Shown here one piece after another: positions 33,026-41,639 of a DNA stretch of 64,000 nt. Each line of letters begins with the position of its first letter. Positions within the stretch are counted from its first letter, which is position 1. Source of the DNA: JANWXR01 sp964608265 (GTDB lineage Bacteria > Chloroflexota > Anaerolineae > Anaerolineales > UBA6663); NCBI GenBank assembly GCA_964608265.1, contig CAZSNP010000014.1, forward strand, positions 1-64,000. Reading direction: 5' to 3'. Position numbers and translations under genes: made by a program. The notes under the pieces were generated by a model that saw only the letters and a list, made by a program, of their open reading frames with translations, ran no database searches and had not been told where the DNA came from.

Positions 33026-35905
33026 TTATGAAGTCGAAATAGCCGGTGAGTTCGAGAGGGGATGCGCATCACCAATCAACTGGAATGCGCCCCAGTACGC
33101 CGGATGAAGCTGAGGGTTGGCGGCCAGTAACTGACGCTGCGCCTGGCGAAGGGCAGCCGCTTTCGAGTGGCCGGCGCGCAGACCGCCATAGAATTGCGTC
33201 ATCAACTCCAGCGTGGTCTCATCGGAGACAGGCCACAGACTCGTCACCAGCGTCGCCGCGCCTGCATACAGCAGGCCTCGGCCCAGGCCAATGAGATCCT
33301 CGCTGCCGGTGACTTGCGCCTGACCGGATTCACAGGCGCTCAAGGTCACCAGTTCATAGCTTAGGTCGTGCTGCATCAAGTCATCGGCAAACAGCGGGCC
33401 ATCCCCTAACTCGATGTAGGACATGTCGGGGTTGTCGAATCGGTGCTGGCCGTGGGCGGCAATGTGCAAGACCTGTGTCGGCGGCTCGGCCAACACACGC
33501 CGCGTGGCTGCCTCTTCATTCCACACATGACCGCCAAAGAGATGTTGAACCGCTCGCGCCTCAAGGCTGGCATTTGGCAATTGGCCGCCCCAGGAATGGC
33601 TCAACACGGTTGCGCCTGTTCGGCCGGGCTGGCTGGGGCGGGCCAGCAGCCTCGCCGCTGGCACAATCACGACCTCGCTACGCTCAATCAGATACTGTTC
33701 ACCATCGTACAGCAGGTGAAACGGCAACATGTGGAGCAGGCCGTAGGGTACCAGCGTGATTCGGCGCCAGCGCGGCTCGATTGAGCACAGCGGCTGTAGC
33801 AGCGCGCTGAAAAGGAGTTGCAGCACGCGTTGTGTTTGGCGAATCAGGCTGGTGTGTGTGCGCGAGTCGGGCGCAACCCGTAACGCCGCTTCAATCAACA
33901 GACGCAACTGGGTTAACCGGGCGGCCAGCGTTTCAGTCGTGATTGCCAGCCGGTGCGCACTGAGCGCCTCGCCGGTCATGACAAACGCCCACCACGCCTC
34001 TCCGCCGTTGTAGAACTCGATAAGAACGTCCTCCGGGCCGATGACCTGCTGGACTTCGGTGTGGCAGACCGCCGCCTCAGCCGAGCCCCCAATCGCCTGC
34101 CCGCTGACCAGATAGAGCTGTTCGACCACGCGTCTCATCCTCTGCTCGAGGCCGAAGGCTTTCGCGAGCGCATCCGACTGCGACAGGCCGCCCGGCAGAT
34201 CGCGTTTGTTGAGCAGGCCCTGCGCCAGGGCTTGAAAGCCATGATGTTCGGCCCGCAGCCGGCTCAGTTCCTCCAGCAAGGCGCGGCTGTCATCATCGGT
34301 GAGTGACCATTTGAGTTGGCCCCGGTGATTGAGAAAGGTCAGCCAGACTTGTGATTTCTCGCGTTCCAGAGCGGTGAAAGCCGCCGCAACTCTGCCCTGC
34401 GCCAGATACAGGTTGATCAGCGACCGCGCCGCCTCGCCCTTGTCGTTCATAAAGCCGGGTCGCAGGGTGACGGTCAGGTTCCGCTGAACCCGCAGGGTCG
34501 TGGTGATGGCGGCCTGATAGTGCCGTTCGGCGCGCAGGGGTTTGTGTCGTCGTTCGGCCAACTGCCCCAGGAGCAAGTGCGCTTCATATCGCAACCACTG
34601 AAAATGTGCGGCCTGGGCATACGCCAGGGTCGCTTGCGCGGCAACGGTTGCGGCTTCCGGCTCGTTCAAGATCAGCGCGGCACGGCCATGCAACAGCGTC
34701 GCGAGGGCCTGCTCAACCGCCTGACCGCGAGCTTTGAAATGATGCGCCAGTTCGGCGGTGGTGTGAAAAACCTCTCGATAATCGCCCGCGTGATACTGGA
34801 CCTGCATGCGCCACAAGCGCGTGTTCATCACAAGCGGGTGCGAGCCAAGCTGGGCAAACAGCGTTTCGGCTTCGTTCAGTGCTGCTCGAGCCGCCGGGTA
34901 ATTCGCCAGTGCAGCTTCGGCATTGGCGAGATGAAGCAGGGTGGCGCCACGCTCATACTGGTCACTTAGCGCTGCCTGGTCGGCCAGGACCTGCAGGGCT
35001 AACTCACGAGCTTCCAAAAACCGATTAAGCGAGAGATAGCACGCGACGACATGTTCCCTGGCGAGAGCGGCGACCTGCGGGAACCGGCCTTCGGTTTGTT
35101 TGATCACCCCGTAAAGTCTCTGCAACGCCTGACGATGTTGGCCCTGGCAACGCGCAATGTGGGCGGTGTCAATCTCGATAACGGCCAAATGCCACAACTC
35201 GTTGCGCCGCAGCATGTCGCCGCGCGCCGTCTCACACAGCGCCAGGGCCTCCTGAAAATGTCCCAGCAGGGCGTGCGTAATGGCGGTGTTGAGGTATAAC
35301 CCGCCCACATGCTTGTCCCCGGCTGCGCCGATAGATTGGGCAGTCAGCAACGCCGCGCTGTATTCCCGGAGCGCCGCCTCATAGTCGCCTAAATAGGTTT
35401 GCGCCAAAGCCATGTTGCGACTCAGACGCAGGTTCAGTTCAAATTCGCCATGCCGCATGAAGACTTGTCTGGCGATCTGTGCCTGGGCAAAGACGTGGTC
35501 GGTGCGACCCAGACGCACGCCGACGAGTGTCAATCCGATCCGCGTGCGCGCCCAGCCCACCTCATCGCCGATGGACTGGAACAGGCGGGCGCTCTCCTCG
35601 AGATCGTTCCAGGCCTGCTCGAATGAGCCCGTCATCTTGATCGCATCGCCGCGCGCCATCAGGCCCAGCGCAATCTGGCGCTGATCGTTGCGGGCCTGGC
35701 CGATGCTGACGATGCGCCCGGCATAGGTCAGCGAAATGCGCGGGTCAATGTACCAGTGCCGGTCGGCCTCCGATTTGAGGCGCTCCACCACTGCGGTGGC
35801 CAGTTCGTCGGGCAGCGGACGCGCAAAGAGGGTGTCGGGAGCCTCCGGGGCGAGGAGGTCTTCGACGGATGTTGCGGCGAGCAGGGCGGTAGGGTGAGTC
35901 GTCAT
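33026..35905 (-). CDS. TPR-CHAT caspase-like protease
   Basis: A 959-residue protein. Residues about 90-560 form TPR repeats (YLGDYEAALREYSAALLTAQ, LLGHFQEALALCETARGD, LANYPAARAALNEAETLF). The C-terminal CHAT domain (about 640-955) carries the caspase-type dyad: H818 in HIAAHGQ and C858 in LSACESGQ, with GLGRGLLYAGAATLVTSLWPVSD completing the fold. CHAT proteases cleave partner proteins on a signal, as in gasdermin-linked and CRISPR-linked systems. Here it lies between a zinc-finger regulator and a subtilase. No close substrate such as a gasdermin is seen. Confidence 0.92.
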   Translation of the reverse strand: MTTHPTALLAATSVEDLLAPEAPDTLFARPLPDELATAVVERLKSEADRHWYIDPRISLTYAGRIVSIGQARNDQRQIALGLMARGDAIKMTGSFEQAWNDLEESARLFQSIGDEVGWARTRIGLTLVGVRLGRTDHVFAQAQIARQVFMRHGEFELNLRLSRNMALAQTYLGDYEAALREYSAALLTAQSIGAAGDKHVGGLYLNTAITHALLGHFQEALALCETARGDMLRRNELWHLAVIEIDTAHIARCQGQHRQALQRLYGVIKQTEGRFPQVAALAREHVVACYLSLNRFLEARELALQVLADQAALSDQYERGATLLHLANAEAALANYPAARAALNEAETLFAQLGSHPLVMNTRLWRMQVQYHAGDYREVFHTTAELAHHFKARGQAVEQALATLLHGRAALILNEPEAATVAAQATLAYAQAAHFQWLRYEAHLLLGQLAERRHKPLRAERHYQAAITTTLRVQRNLTVTLRPGFMNDKGEAARSLINLYLAQGRVAAAFTALEREKSQVWLTFLNHRGQLKWSLTDDDSRALLEELSRLRAEHHGFQALAQGLLNKRDLPGGLSQSDALAKAFGLEQRMRRVVEQLYLVSGQAIGGSAEAAVCHTEVQQVIGPEDVLIEFYNGGEAWWAFVMTGEALSAHRLAITTETLAARLTQLRLLIEAALRVAPDSRTHTSLIRQTQRVLQLLFSALLQPLCSIEPRWRRITLVPYGLLHMLPFHLLYDGEQYLIERSEVVIVPAARLLARPSQPGRTGATVLSHSWGGQLPNASLEARAVQHLFGGHVWNEEAATRRVLAEPPTQVLHIAAHGQHRFDNPDMSYIELGDGPLFADDLMQHDLSYELVTLSACESGQAQVTGSEDLIGLGRGLLYAGAATLVTSLWPVSDETTLELMTQFYGGLRAGHSKAAALRQAQRQLLAANPQLHPAYWGAFQLIGDAHPLSNSPAISTS

Positions 35906-36227
35906 CGTCGAGCCGGCTGGATCATTCGGGTGCCGGGCCGGGCTGCGGGCAACGATGAAGTTTTCCTCGGGGCCGGGTGACGCGCAGATTGGCCACGCGC
36001 GTTTGTCTATCTAGACGTTCGCGCCGCAGGGTTTTCGCCGACCGATTGAACAACTTGTGGCAATGGCCCTTCCCCGCGCCGGAGCGTCTGTGGCCGTATG
36101 TGATTCGAGCCGTCCGGGAAACTGCCCAGAGTGTAGGAAGGATTTCTGCCCGAGTCAATCGCCCTCTTCGGGGCCGTCGCCGCCCAACGGCGTGCCGGCA
36201 GGCCAGGCCGCTGCGCGCGGTGGGATT
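35906..36227. other. 322-base gap inside the sigma/CHAT gene set
   Basis: No gene is convincingly supported. A minus-strand frame at 35922-36158 (78 residues, very Arg-rich, containing KLFNRSAKTLRRERLDRQTRVANLRV) is open and ends 16 bases before the CHAT start, but shows no ribosome site or known family. A small stem CGCCG/CGGCG is present near 36179. Confidence 0.4.
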
Positions 36228-36932
36228 TCAGCCCGCCAGCTTGACAACCGGCATGACGATGGCCCGCCCGGTGCGCGGCACGAGGTGCACCGTCACCTCC
36301 CCCGCTGGCAGGGCCGGCGATGTGAACAACCCCAGATCATCCACCGTCGCCGAGTGCCAGGAGCCATCCTCGCGCAGGAACTCCACCGTCGCCTCGGTCC
36401 ACCGGTCCTGAGCCTCGTCGGTGATCTGGCCAACCACGATGAAGTTCTCGCCCGGCGCGGGTTGTGGCTTGAGGGCGATCAATGTGCGATCTGCCTCGGC
36501 CAGGATTTGGGGGGCGGCTGTGCCCCGCAGCGCCAGAGTCGGCGAGGTGGGCACGAGTTGCGCGAGGACCTTGTCGATGAGATCTATCAGGCCGATGCCC
36601 GGCGCTGGCGACGACACGCGGCTCAGTTCGCTCTTCAGCCGTTGCAGCTCGCCCGGGCAATGCGGGCAGTCCTGGAGGTGCTGCTCGACAACGGCCCGGC
36701 GCGCGGGGTTGAGCAAGCCGAGAAGGTAGTCACTCAAATCGTGGGCGCTGGGGCAATCAAAACGATACAGGGCGCTGGCTAGCTTGTGGGTCGTGCGCGC
36801 CCACTGTTTGAGCCGCGCGGCGCACGCCGGGCAGCGCTGAAGGTGTTGGCGAATCGCCGCGTCTCCCGGCTCGGCCAGATAAGCCAATAGGGCCTCATCA
36901 GCAAGCGGTGGGGGAATAAGGCAGTCAATCAT
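36228..36932 (-). CDS. Soluble protein with two anti-sigma-type zinc motifs and a C-terminal beta domain
   Basis: A 234-residue protein from the ATG at 36932 with GGAGGAA upstream. Two zf-HC2-like units are visible: HLQRCPACAARL (about residues 29-40) and HDLSDYLLGLL...VEQHLQDCPHCPGEL (about 65-95). Such motifs bind sigma factors. Unlike most zf-HC2 anti-sigma factors it has no membrane helix; instead residues about 150-234 form a beta-rich module (VTVHLVPRTGRAIVMPVVKLAG at the end). It starts 37 bases after the sigma-factor stop, so it is the likely control partner. Confidence 0.75.
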   Translation of the reverse strand: MIDCLIPPPLADEALLAYLAEPGDAAIRQHLQRCPACAARLKQWARTTHKLASALYRFDCPSAHDLSDYLLGLLNPARRAVVEQHLQDCPHCPGELQRLKSELSRVSSPAPGIGLIDLIDKVLAQLVPTSPTLALRGTAAPQILAEADRTLIALKPQPAPGENFIVVGQITDEAQDRWTEATVEFLREDGSWHSATVDDLGLFTSPALPAGEVTVHLVPRTGRAIVMPVVKLAG

Positions 36933-36969
36933 GAGGGCGGCGTTCCTCCGGCGACGAGCTTCGAAGGGA

Positions 36970-37737
36970 TTAACGTGCCAGCACCATTTCTTCCGCGCCG
37001 ATGAAGGCCGCGAATTTGCGGCGAAAAACGTCGTCGCGACTGAGGCGCACAACGACGTTGGCCCAGGTGCGGCTGACGTCCATCGCGTCGCGGAACAGGT
37101 CGGGATGGCGCTTGTGGATCTCGCGCGGCCGGAAGCATGGCCCAAACATCTCGTAGATTGCCAAACGCTCCTTCTCCGTCTTCAGCCGGGCGGCGATTTC
37201 CGGCCACAGGCTTTCGGCGAGCACGGCGCCCTCGGCCCGGGCGGCGACAGACGGAGATGTGTAGTCGGGGATATCCGCGCCATCGTCGTCCGGGTCAACC
37301 TCCAGCGCATTGAGAAACTCAGAGATCGACGGCAACCGCCGTTTACGCTTCCGCAGTTCATCGATCACACACGCCAGCGCGCAGGTGCGGAAGTAGCCGA
37401 GCAATTGCTGCAGCGTAGGGAATCGCTGGAAGGATAGCTTGCCGCTCTGAAAGGCGCGAAAAAAGTGTTCGAAGCTTTCCTGCGTCAAGTCGTCGATGTC
37501 TTCGGCGCTCAGGCTGCCGTTGCCGAAGCGCCGCACCCAGCCCTCCAGCTCGGAGCGGTATGTGTCGTGAACGCACGCCCACGCCTCCCGGTCGCGCCGC
37601 TCAATCGCCCTCCGAAACAGCTCGTAGCAAAAAGCTGCGTCGCTGCTTTTGCGCTGCCGATACAGCTCGGTTTGTTCCGCGCACCGGCAGCCGAGGCTGG
37701 CAAGATCGAATCGGTCGAGCGAGGCGTGCGTGGTCAT
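36970..37737 (-). CDS. Sigma-70-family (ECF-like) RNA polymerase sigma factor
   Basis: A 255-residue protein from the ATG at 37737; the longer open frame upstream is Arg/Pro-rich noise. Region 2 is recognisable in AEDIDDLTQESFEHFFRAFQSG and LQQLLGYFRTCALACVIDELRKRKRR. Region 4 is atypical: LAIYEMFGPCFRPREIHKRHPDLF fits a helix-turn-helix, ending VVVRLSRDD. It likely directs polymerase to its own promoter and those of the downstream zinc-finger, CHAT and subtilase genes. Confidence 0.83.
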   Translation of the reverse strand: MTTHASLDRFDLASLGCRCAEQTELYRQRKSSDAAFCYELFRRAIERRDREAWACVHDTYRSELEGWVRRFGNGSLSAEDIDDLTQESFEHFFRAFQSGKLSFQRFPTLQQLLGYFRTCALACVIDELRKRKRRLPSISEFLNALEVDPDDDGADIPDYTSPSVAARAEGAVLAESLWPEIAARLKTEKERLAIYEMFGPCFRPREIHKRHPDLFRDAMDVSRTWANVVVRLSRDDVFRRKFAAFIGAEEMVLAR

Positions 37738-38064
37738 GGGTTGTGACGCAACGAAGAGACGACTGTCTGCGGACTTAACGCCGCGCGCCGAAGAAATGCG
37801 GTATGGGGCGTTGATTGGGTGGCGCGACGCGGGCGAAGGCGATTTGGCCGTTACCGGCCCCGGCGCTTCACCATCCCCCCCCGGCCAGCACGGGCCGCCC
37901 GCCGATGATCTCCGCCGGCGCGGGCCGCTCGCCGAGCAAGGGGATGCCGGCGAGGCGGGTGATGATGGGCTGCAACAGCAACGTCGGCGGGCCGGATTCA
38001 TCCGGCGCAACCCTGGCCCGGAGATTCATTCCCGGGCGTTTGCGCTCAGGGTGACAACGATGAG
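37738..38064. other. Intergenic region with degenerate sequence
   Basis: This 327-base stretch separates the sigma factor from the methyltransferase. It holds the upstream region of the sigma gene, a C7 run (37873 region), and a decayed transporter fragment listed separately. A CCGGGAATGAATCTCCGGG-like palindromic phrase lies near 38019-38040. Confidence 0.5.
37868..37993 (-). pseudogene. Remnant of an EamA/DMT-type transporter C-terminus
   Basis: About 40 codons read TLLLQPIITRLAGIPLLGER followed by PAPAEIIGGRPVLAGGGW. This matches the last two helices of EamA permeases (LLLQP...LLGE...GG.LILAG), with Arg and Pro replacing hydrophobic residues. It has no start, no upstream helices and a premature end, so it is a fossil. 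Confidence 0.5.
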
Positions 38065-38892
38065 TCACCGCCACTTCACGTCGCGCAGCGACTTGAAGCG
38101 CCGCCTCATCACCTCAATCGCCTCGGGGTTGTTGTCCACCAAAATGAACTTGCGCCCGAGGGCGTGCGCGGCCTCGCCCGTCGTGCCGCTGCCGGCGAAG
38201 AAATCGAGCACGGTGTCGCCGGGACGGGATGAGGCGGCGATGATGCGCTTGAGCAAGTTGAGCGGCTTCTGCGTGGGGTAGCCGGTCTTTTCCTTGCCGG
38301 TCGGACTCACAATCGTCATCCACCACACATCGGTCGGCGTCTTGCCGCGCGCGGCCTTCTCCGGCCCGACGAGGCCCGGCGCCATGTACGGGATGCGGTC
38401 GATCTCGTCGTAGTTGAACACGTAATTCTTCGGGTCTTTGGCGTACCACAAAATGTTGTCGTGCTTGGCTGGCCATTTGCGCCGCGTGCGCGCGCCGTAA
38501 TCGTAGGCCCAGATGATCTCGTTCAGAAACGACTCGCGCCCGAAGATGTCGTCGAGCAGCAACTTGCAGTAGTGGGCTTCGCGGTAATCAATGTGAAAGT
38601 ACAGCGAGCCGTCGGGCGTGAGCAGACGATGGGCTTCCAACAACCGAGGTCGCAGAAAATCAAGGAAAGCGGGGAAAGCGTCGGGGAACGATTGCTCGCC
38701 GACGCGCACGGTGCGGTAGCGCTGGCCTTTGAAGCCGGTGCGGTCGCCGTTCGCGTCTCGAATCGTTTTGAGCTGCTGCCGCGCCTGCGCCCGGCCCGTG
38801 TTGAACGGCGGATCAATGTAGATCAGCCGGGCCGACTCAGCCGGCAGCTTTTGCAATATCGGCAGGTTGTCGCCGCAGTAAACGGTGTTCAT
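38065..38892 (-). CDS. Site-specific DNA methyltransferase (amino-methylating, DPPF type)
   Basis: About 275 residues from the ATG at 38892 (MNTVYCGDN); a GTG at 38937 would add 15 residues. Catalytic motif IV is IYIDPPFNT, and motif I (DTVLDFFAGSGTTGEAA) comes near the C-terminus, giving the beta-class order seen in type III Mod-like enzymes. DPPF indicates N6-adenine or N4-cytosine methylation. A target-recognition region lies between (residues about 110-215, GARTRRKWPAKHDNILWYAK). No restriction subunit is adjacent, so it is an orphan. Confidence 0.88.
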   Translation of the reverse strand: MNTVYCGDNLPILQKLPAESARLIYIDPPFNTGRAQARQQLKTIRDANGDRTGFKGQRYRTVRVGEQSFPDAFPAFLDFLRPRLLEAHRLLTPDGSLYFHIDYREAHYCKLLLDDIFGRESFLNEIIWAYDYGARTRRKWPAKHDNILWYAKDPKNYVFNYDEIDRIPYMAPGLVGPEKAARGKTPTDVWWMTIVSPTGKEKTGYPTQKPLNLLKRIIAASSRPGDTVLDFFAGSGTTGEAAHALGRKFILVDNNPEAIEVMRRRFKSLRDVKWR

Positions 38893-38943
38893 CCAATCAA
38901 CGGCGGACGGATGACGATGGACGACTGATGACGGCACACGCCT

Positions 38944-40224
38944 CTACTGTCGTCTATTGTCCGCCGTCAGTCGTCGCAGCTTGTGTGCCGCCATCTCCAG
39001 CGTGTCTTGCTTCTTGCAGAACGCAAAGCGCACCCAGTTGCGGGCGAGCGGCTTGTGCGCGTCGGAGAAGAAGACGCTCGGCGGGATGACGACCACGCCG
39101 ATCTCGCGGATGAGCCATCGGGCGAACTCGGCATCGTCGCCGTCGAAGCCGAGCGGCGCGAAGTCGGCCATGACGAAGTAGGTGCCCTGCGGCACGGCCA
39201 CCCGCAGCCCGGCCTCGCGCAGCACGCTCACGAGGAAGTCACGCTTGCTTTGATAACTCGCGATCAACGACTGATAAAACTCGTCGTCGAGGCCGAGGGC
39301 GGCTGCGGCAGCGGCCTGCATCGGCGTCGAGGTCGCGAACGTGATCCACTGATGCGCGCGGCGCACCCCCGAGGTCAGGTCGGGCGGGGCTAGGCTCCAG
39401 CCGATCTTCCAGCCGGTGAAGCTGAAGGTCTTGCCCAGGCTGCCGATGGTGACGGTGCGCTCGTGCATGCCGGGCAGCGTCGCCAGCCGCACATGCCGCA
39501 ACCCATCGAAGATGAGATGCTCGTACACTTCATCACTCACCGCGACCACATTCCACTTGTGGCACAGCTCCGCAATCACGCGCAGCTCGTTCTCACCGAA
39601 TACGCGGCCCGTGGGATTGTGCGGCGTGTTGAGCATGATCACGCGCGTGCGCGGGCCGAACGCGGCGGCGAGTTCGGCGGGGTCGAAAGCCCATCCCGCC
39701 TCATCCCCCCGGCCCCCTTCTCCTCCCGCAACGGGTGGAGAAGGGGGAGATGACGCTCCCTTCCCCTGCTGCGGGGGAAGGGCCGGGGAGGGGGGTGGCC
39801 GCAGCGGCACATACCTCGGCACGCCGCCGGCCATGAGCACGCAGGCTGGATACGAGTCGTAATACGGCTCGAGCAGGATCACCTCATCGCCCGGATTGAC
39901 CAGGCCCATGATGGCGGCGAACAGCGCCTCGGTCGCGCCGCTGGTGACGGTGATTTCAATTTCCGGATCGAACGACTGGCCGTAGAAGCGGTCGGCGTGC
40001 GCGGCGATGGCGCGGCGCAGATCGGGCTGGCCGATGCCGACGGCGTATTGGTTGTGCCCGGCGCCGATGGCGGCGATGGCCGCCTCCTTCACCGCTTCGG
40101 GGCCGTCGAAATCGGGGAAGCCCTGGCCAAGGTTGACCGCCCCGTGCTCCATCGCCAGCCGTGACATCTCGCTGAAGATGGTGGTGCCGAAGGAGGCGAC
40201 GCGCTGGGCGGGAAGGAAAGGCAT
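38944..40224 (-). CDS. Class I/II aminotransferase with a repeat-encoded insert
   Basis: A 426-residue PLP enzyme from the ATG at 40224 (MPFLPAQRVASFG). NLGQGFPDFDGP, LEPYYDSYP, LNTPHNPTGRVF and the PLP Lys in GSLGKTFSFTGWKIG place it with methionine/kynurenine aminotransferases. Between VPRYVPLRP and GWAFDPAELAAAFG about 33 residues, Pro/Gly/Ser-rich, are not part of the family; they correspond to palindromic DNA at 39697-39800. In homologues this site is the loop after the PLP-stacking strand, so the insert would be exposed. Confidence 0.9.
   Translation of the reverse strand: MPFLPAQRVASFGTTIFSEMSRLAMEHGAVNLGQGFPDFDGPEAVKEAAIAAIGAGHNQYAVGIGQPDLRRAIAAHADRFYGQSFDPEIEITVTSGATEALFAAIMGLVNPGDEVILLEPYYDSYPACVLMAGGVPRYVPLRPPPSPALPPQQGKGASSPPSPPVAGGEGGRGDEAGWAFDPAELAAAFGPRTRVIMLNTPHNPTGRVFGENELRVIAELCHKWNVVAVSDEVYEHLIFDGLRHVRLATLPGMHERTVTIGSLGKTFSFTGWKIGWSLAPPDLTSGVRRAHQWITFATSTPMQAAAAAALGLDDEFYQSLIASYQSKRDFLVSVLREAGLRVAVPQGTYFVMADFAPLGFDGDDAEFARWLIREIGVVVIPPSVFFSDAHKPLARNWVRFAFCKKQDTLEMAAHKLRRLTADNRRQ
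39697..39800. repeat. Palindromic repeat inserted in frame in the aminotransferase gene
   Basis: Two adjacent hairpins, CCCCCTTCTCC / GGAGAAGGGGG (about 39714-39746) and CCCTTCCCC / GGGGAAGGG (39758-39782), bordered by CCCCCCGGCC and GGCCGGGGAGGGGGG. The sequence is related to the elements in the glycerate kinase gene. Confidence 0.8.
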
Positions 40225-40262
40225 GAAAAGGACTGAATACCGATGACTGGATTGAGCGCGCA

Positions 40263-40291
40263 TTGTAATCGAAATGGCGCGATGCTATAGT
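40263..40291 (+). promoter_or_regulatory. Promoter of the lipoprotein gene (leaderless spacing)
   Basis: TTGTAA (40263-40268) and TATAGT (40286-40291) are separated by 17 bases, and eight bases lie between the -10 box and the ATG at 40300. Confidence 0.65.
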
Positions 40292-40299
40292 CGCGGCCT

Positions 40300-41562
40300 A
40301 TGACTCGCGCTCACACGTTCATCATCACCGCCCTCATGCTCGCAGCTTGCGCCGCGCCGGCCACCCCCGCGCCGAATGCGCCGACCGCAACGGAGGCCTC
40401 GCGGCTACAAGCCGCACCTGCATCCGCTCCCACGTCGGCTCCTACTTTCACCGCCACACCATCCCCGACGCCCACCGCGACCCCAATCCTCCGCTGGCCC
40501 ACCGTCATTCCGGTCACGCGCGTGCCCGTCAACTCAAGCGACCATCCCACGCTGGATGATTTCTGGGAGGGCCGCGCCGAATGGAAACTCGATGTCGCCG
40601 ATGTGGGCCTGCCCTTCGGCGAGAGCGATACGCTTGTCGGGCCCGATGGGCGGCTGTGGTCGTATCTGCACGCCAGCGATCAGTCCGCCGGCATCCGCGA
40701 TGTGTGGGGGCAGCCGGTCGGCTTCCCCGGTTGCGTGACGCTGTGGGTGAGCGACGACGCTGGGCGCAGCTTCAATCTGTTCGCGCCGCGCTGCCTCACC
40801 GGGTGTGAGGCCAACCCGTGTGCGTCGCTGCCCGACCAAATCGAACAGCAACAGTACCCGCGTGTGGTGGTGGATGAGGCGGGCGCGTATCACATGGTGT
40901 ACGAGTGGGGCGGGCAGGCGTATCTGCGCGCGTCGGCTGACGGCTTGAATTGGTCAGCGTCGGAGCGAGTCGAGGGCACGGGCATCTGGAAATTGAGCGA
41001 GGCGTACTGCAACTGGTATCAGCGCATCAAACCGTTCCCGTTGTTGCCCGACCCAAACGAATGCCTCATCGGCGCGCCGCCGGGCCTTTACGCCGAAGGT
41101 GAGACGCTGTACGTGTTCGTGGGGATGGGCAAAAGCCCCGGCCACATGGGCTGCTTCTCCGGCCCGGTCGCGCAGGGCGCGGCGGGGATGCGGCTGTGCG
41201 GGAACAACCCGTTGTTCACCGGCGCCAGCGTGTATGGCCGCACCGACACCGTCAGCGCCGGCATGAATCCCTACTTCGACTTTCACATCATCTCGTCGGC
41301 AGACATTTTGAAAGTGGGGCAACGCTACTACATGTTCTACGAGGGCATGCGCGGCACCGACCAATGGGCGCTCGGCCTGGCGCGCTCAACGCAACTCGAT
41401 GGGGCCTGGCAGAAGTTCCGAGGCAATCCGCTGTTAATGGATGTGCCCGGCAACATCGGCGTCGGCCACGCGGATGTGCTCGTGCTCGACGGCGCGACAT
41501 ACCTGTACACGGCCACGAGCGACACGGCGCGGGGGAGGTATGTGCTGGAGTGGGGGCCATAG
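40300..41562 (+). CDS. Lipoprotein with beta-propeller-like domain
   Basis: A 420-residue protein. The signal MTRAHTFIITALMLAAC gives a lipid-modified Cys17, then a Thr/Pro/Ala linker to about residue 66. The mature part has regularly spaced strands such as DTLVGPDGRLWSYLHA, VTLWVSDDAGRSFNLF, AYHMVYEWGGQAYLRASADGLNWS, ETLYVFVGMG and QRYYMFYEGMRGTDQWALGLARS. These resemble five-bladed propeller (GH43/GH32/GH130-like or BNR) repeats. Catalytic residues cannot be picked out, so enzymatic function is not claimed. It stands alone between converging genes. Confidence 0.72.
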   Translation: MTRAHTFIITALMLAACAAPATPAPNAPTATEASRLQAAPASAPTSAPTFTATPSPTPTATPILRWPTVIPVTRVPVNSSDHPTLDDFWEGRAEWKLDVADVGLPFGESDTLVGPDGRLWSYLHASDQSAGIRDVWGQPVGFPGCVTLWVSDDAGRSFNLFAPRCLTGCEANPCASLPDQIEQQQYPRVVVDEAGAYHMVYEWGGQAYLRASADGLNWSASERVEGTGIWKLSEAYCNWYQRIKPFPLLPDPNECLIGAPPGLYAEGETLYVFVGMGKSPGHMGCFSGPVAQGAAGMRLCGNNPLFTGASVYGRTDTVSAGMNPYFDFHIISSADILKVGQRYYMFYEGMRGTDQWALGLARSTQLDGAWQKFRGNPLLMDVPGNIGVGHADVLVLDGATYLYTATSDTARGRYVLEWGP

Positions 41563-41639
41563 TGGGTAGGTAAAACGTGATGCGGTCTGTGCACAGGCCT
41601 GGTCAGTGATCACGACCGTTGGGCTGCGAGAGGCACGTT

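Noticed and set aside
37738..38010. N-terminal extension of the sigma factor
   Set aside because: The added 91 residues are Arg/Pro/Ser-rich with no family match and cover the decayed transporter fragment.
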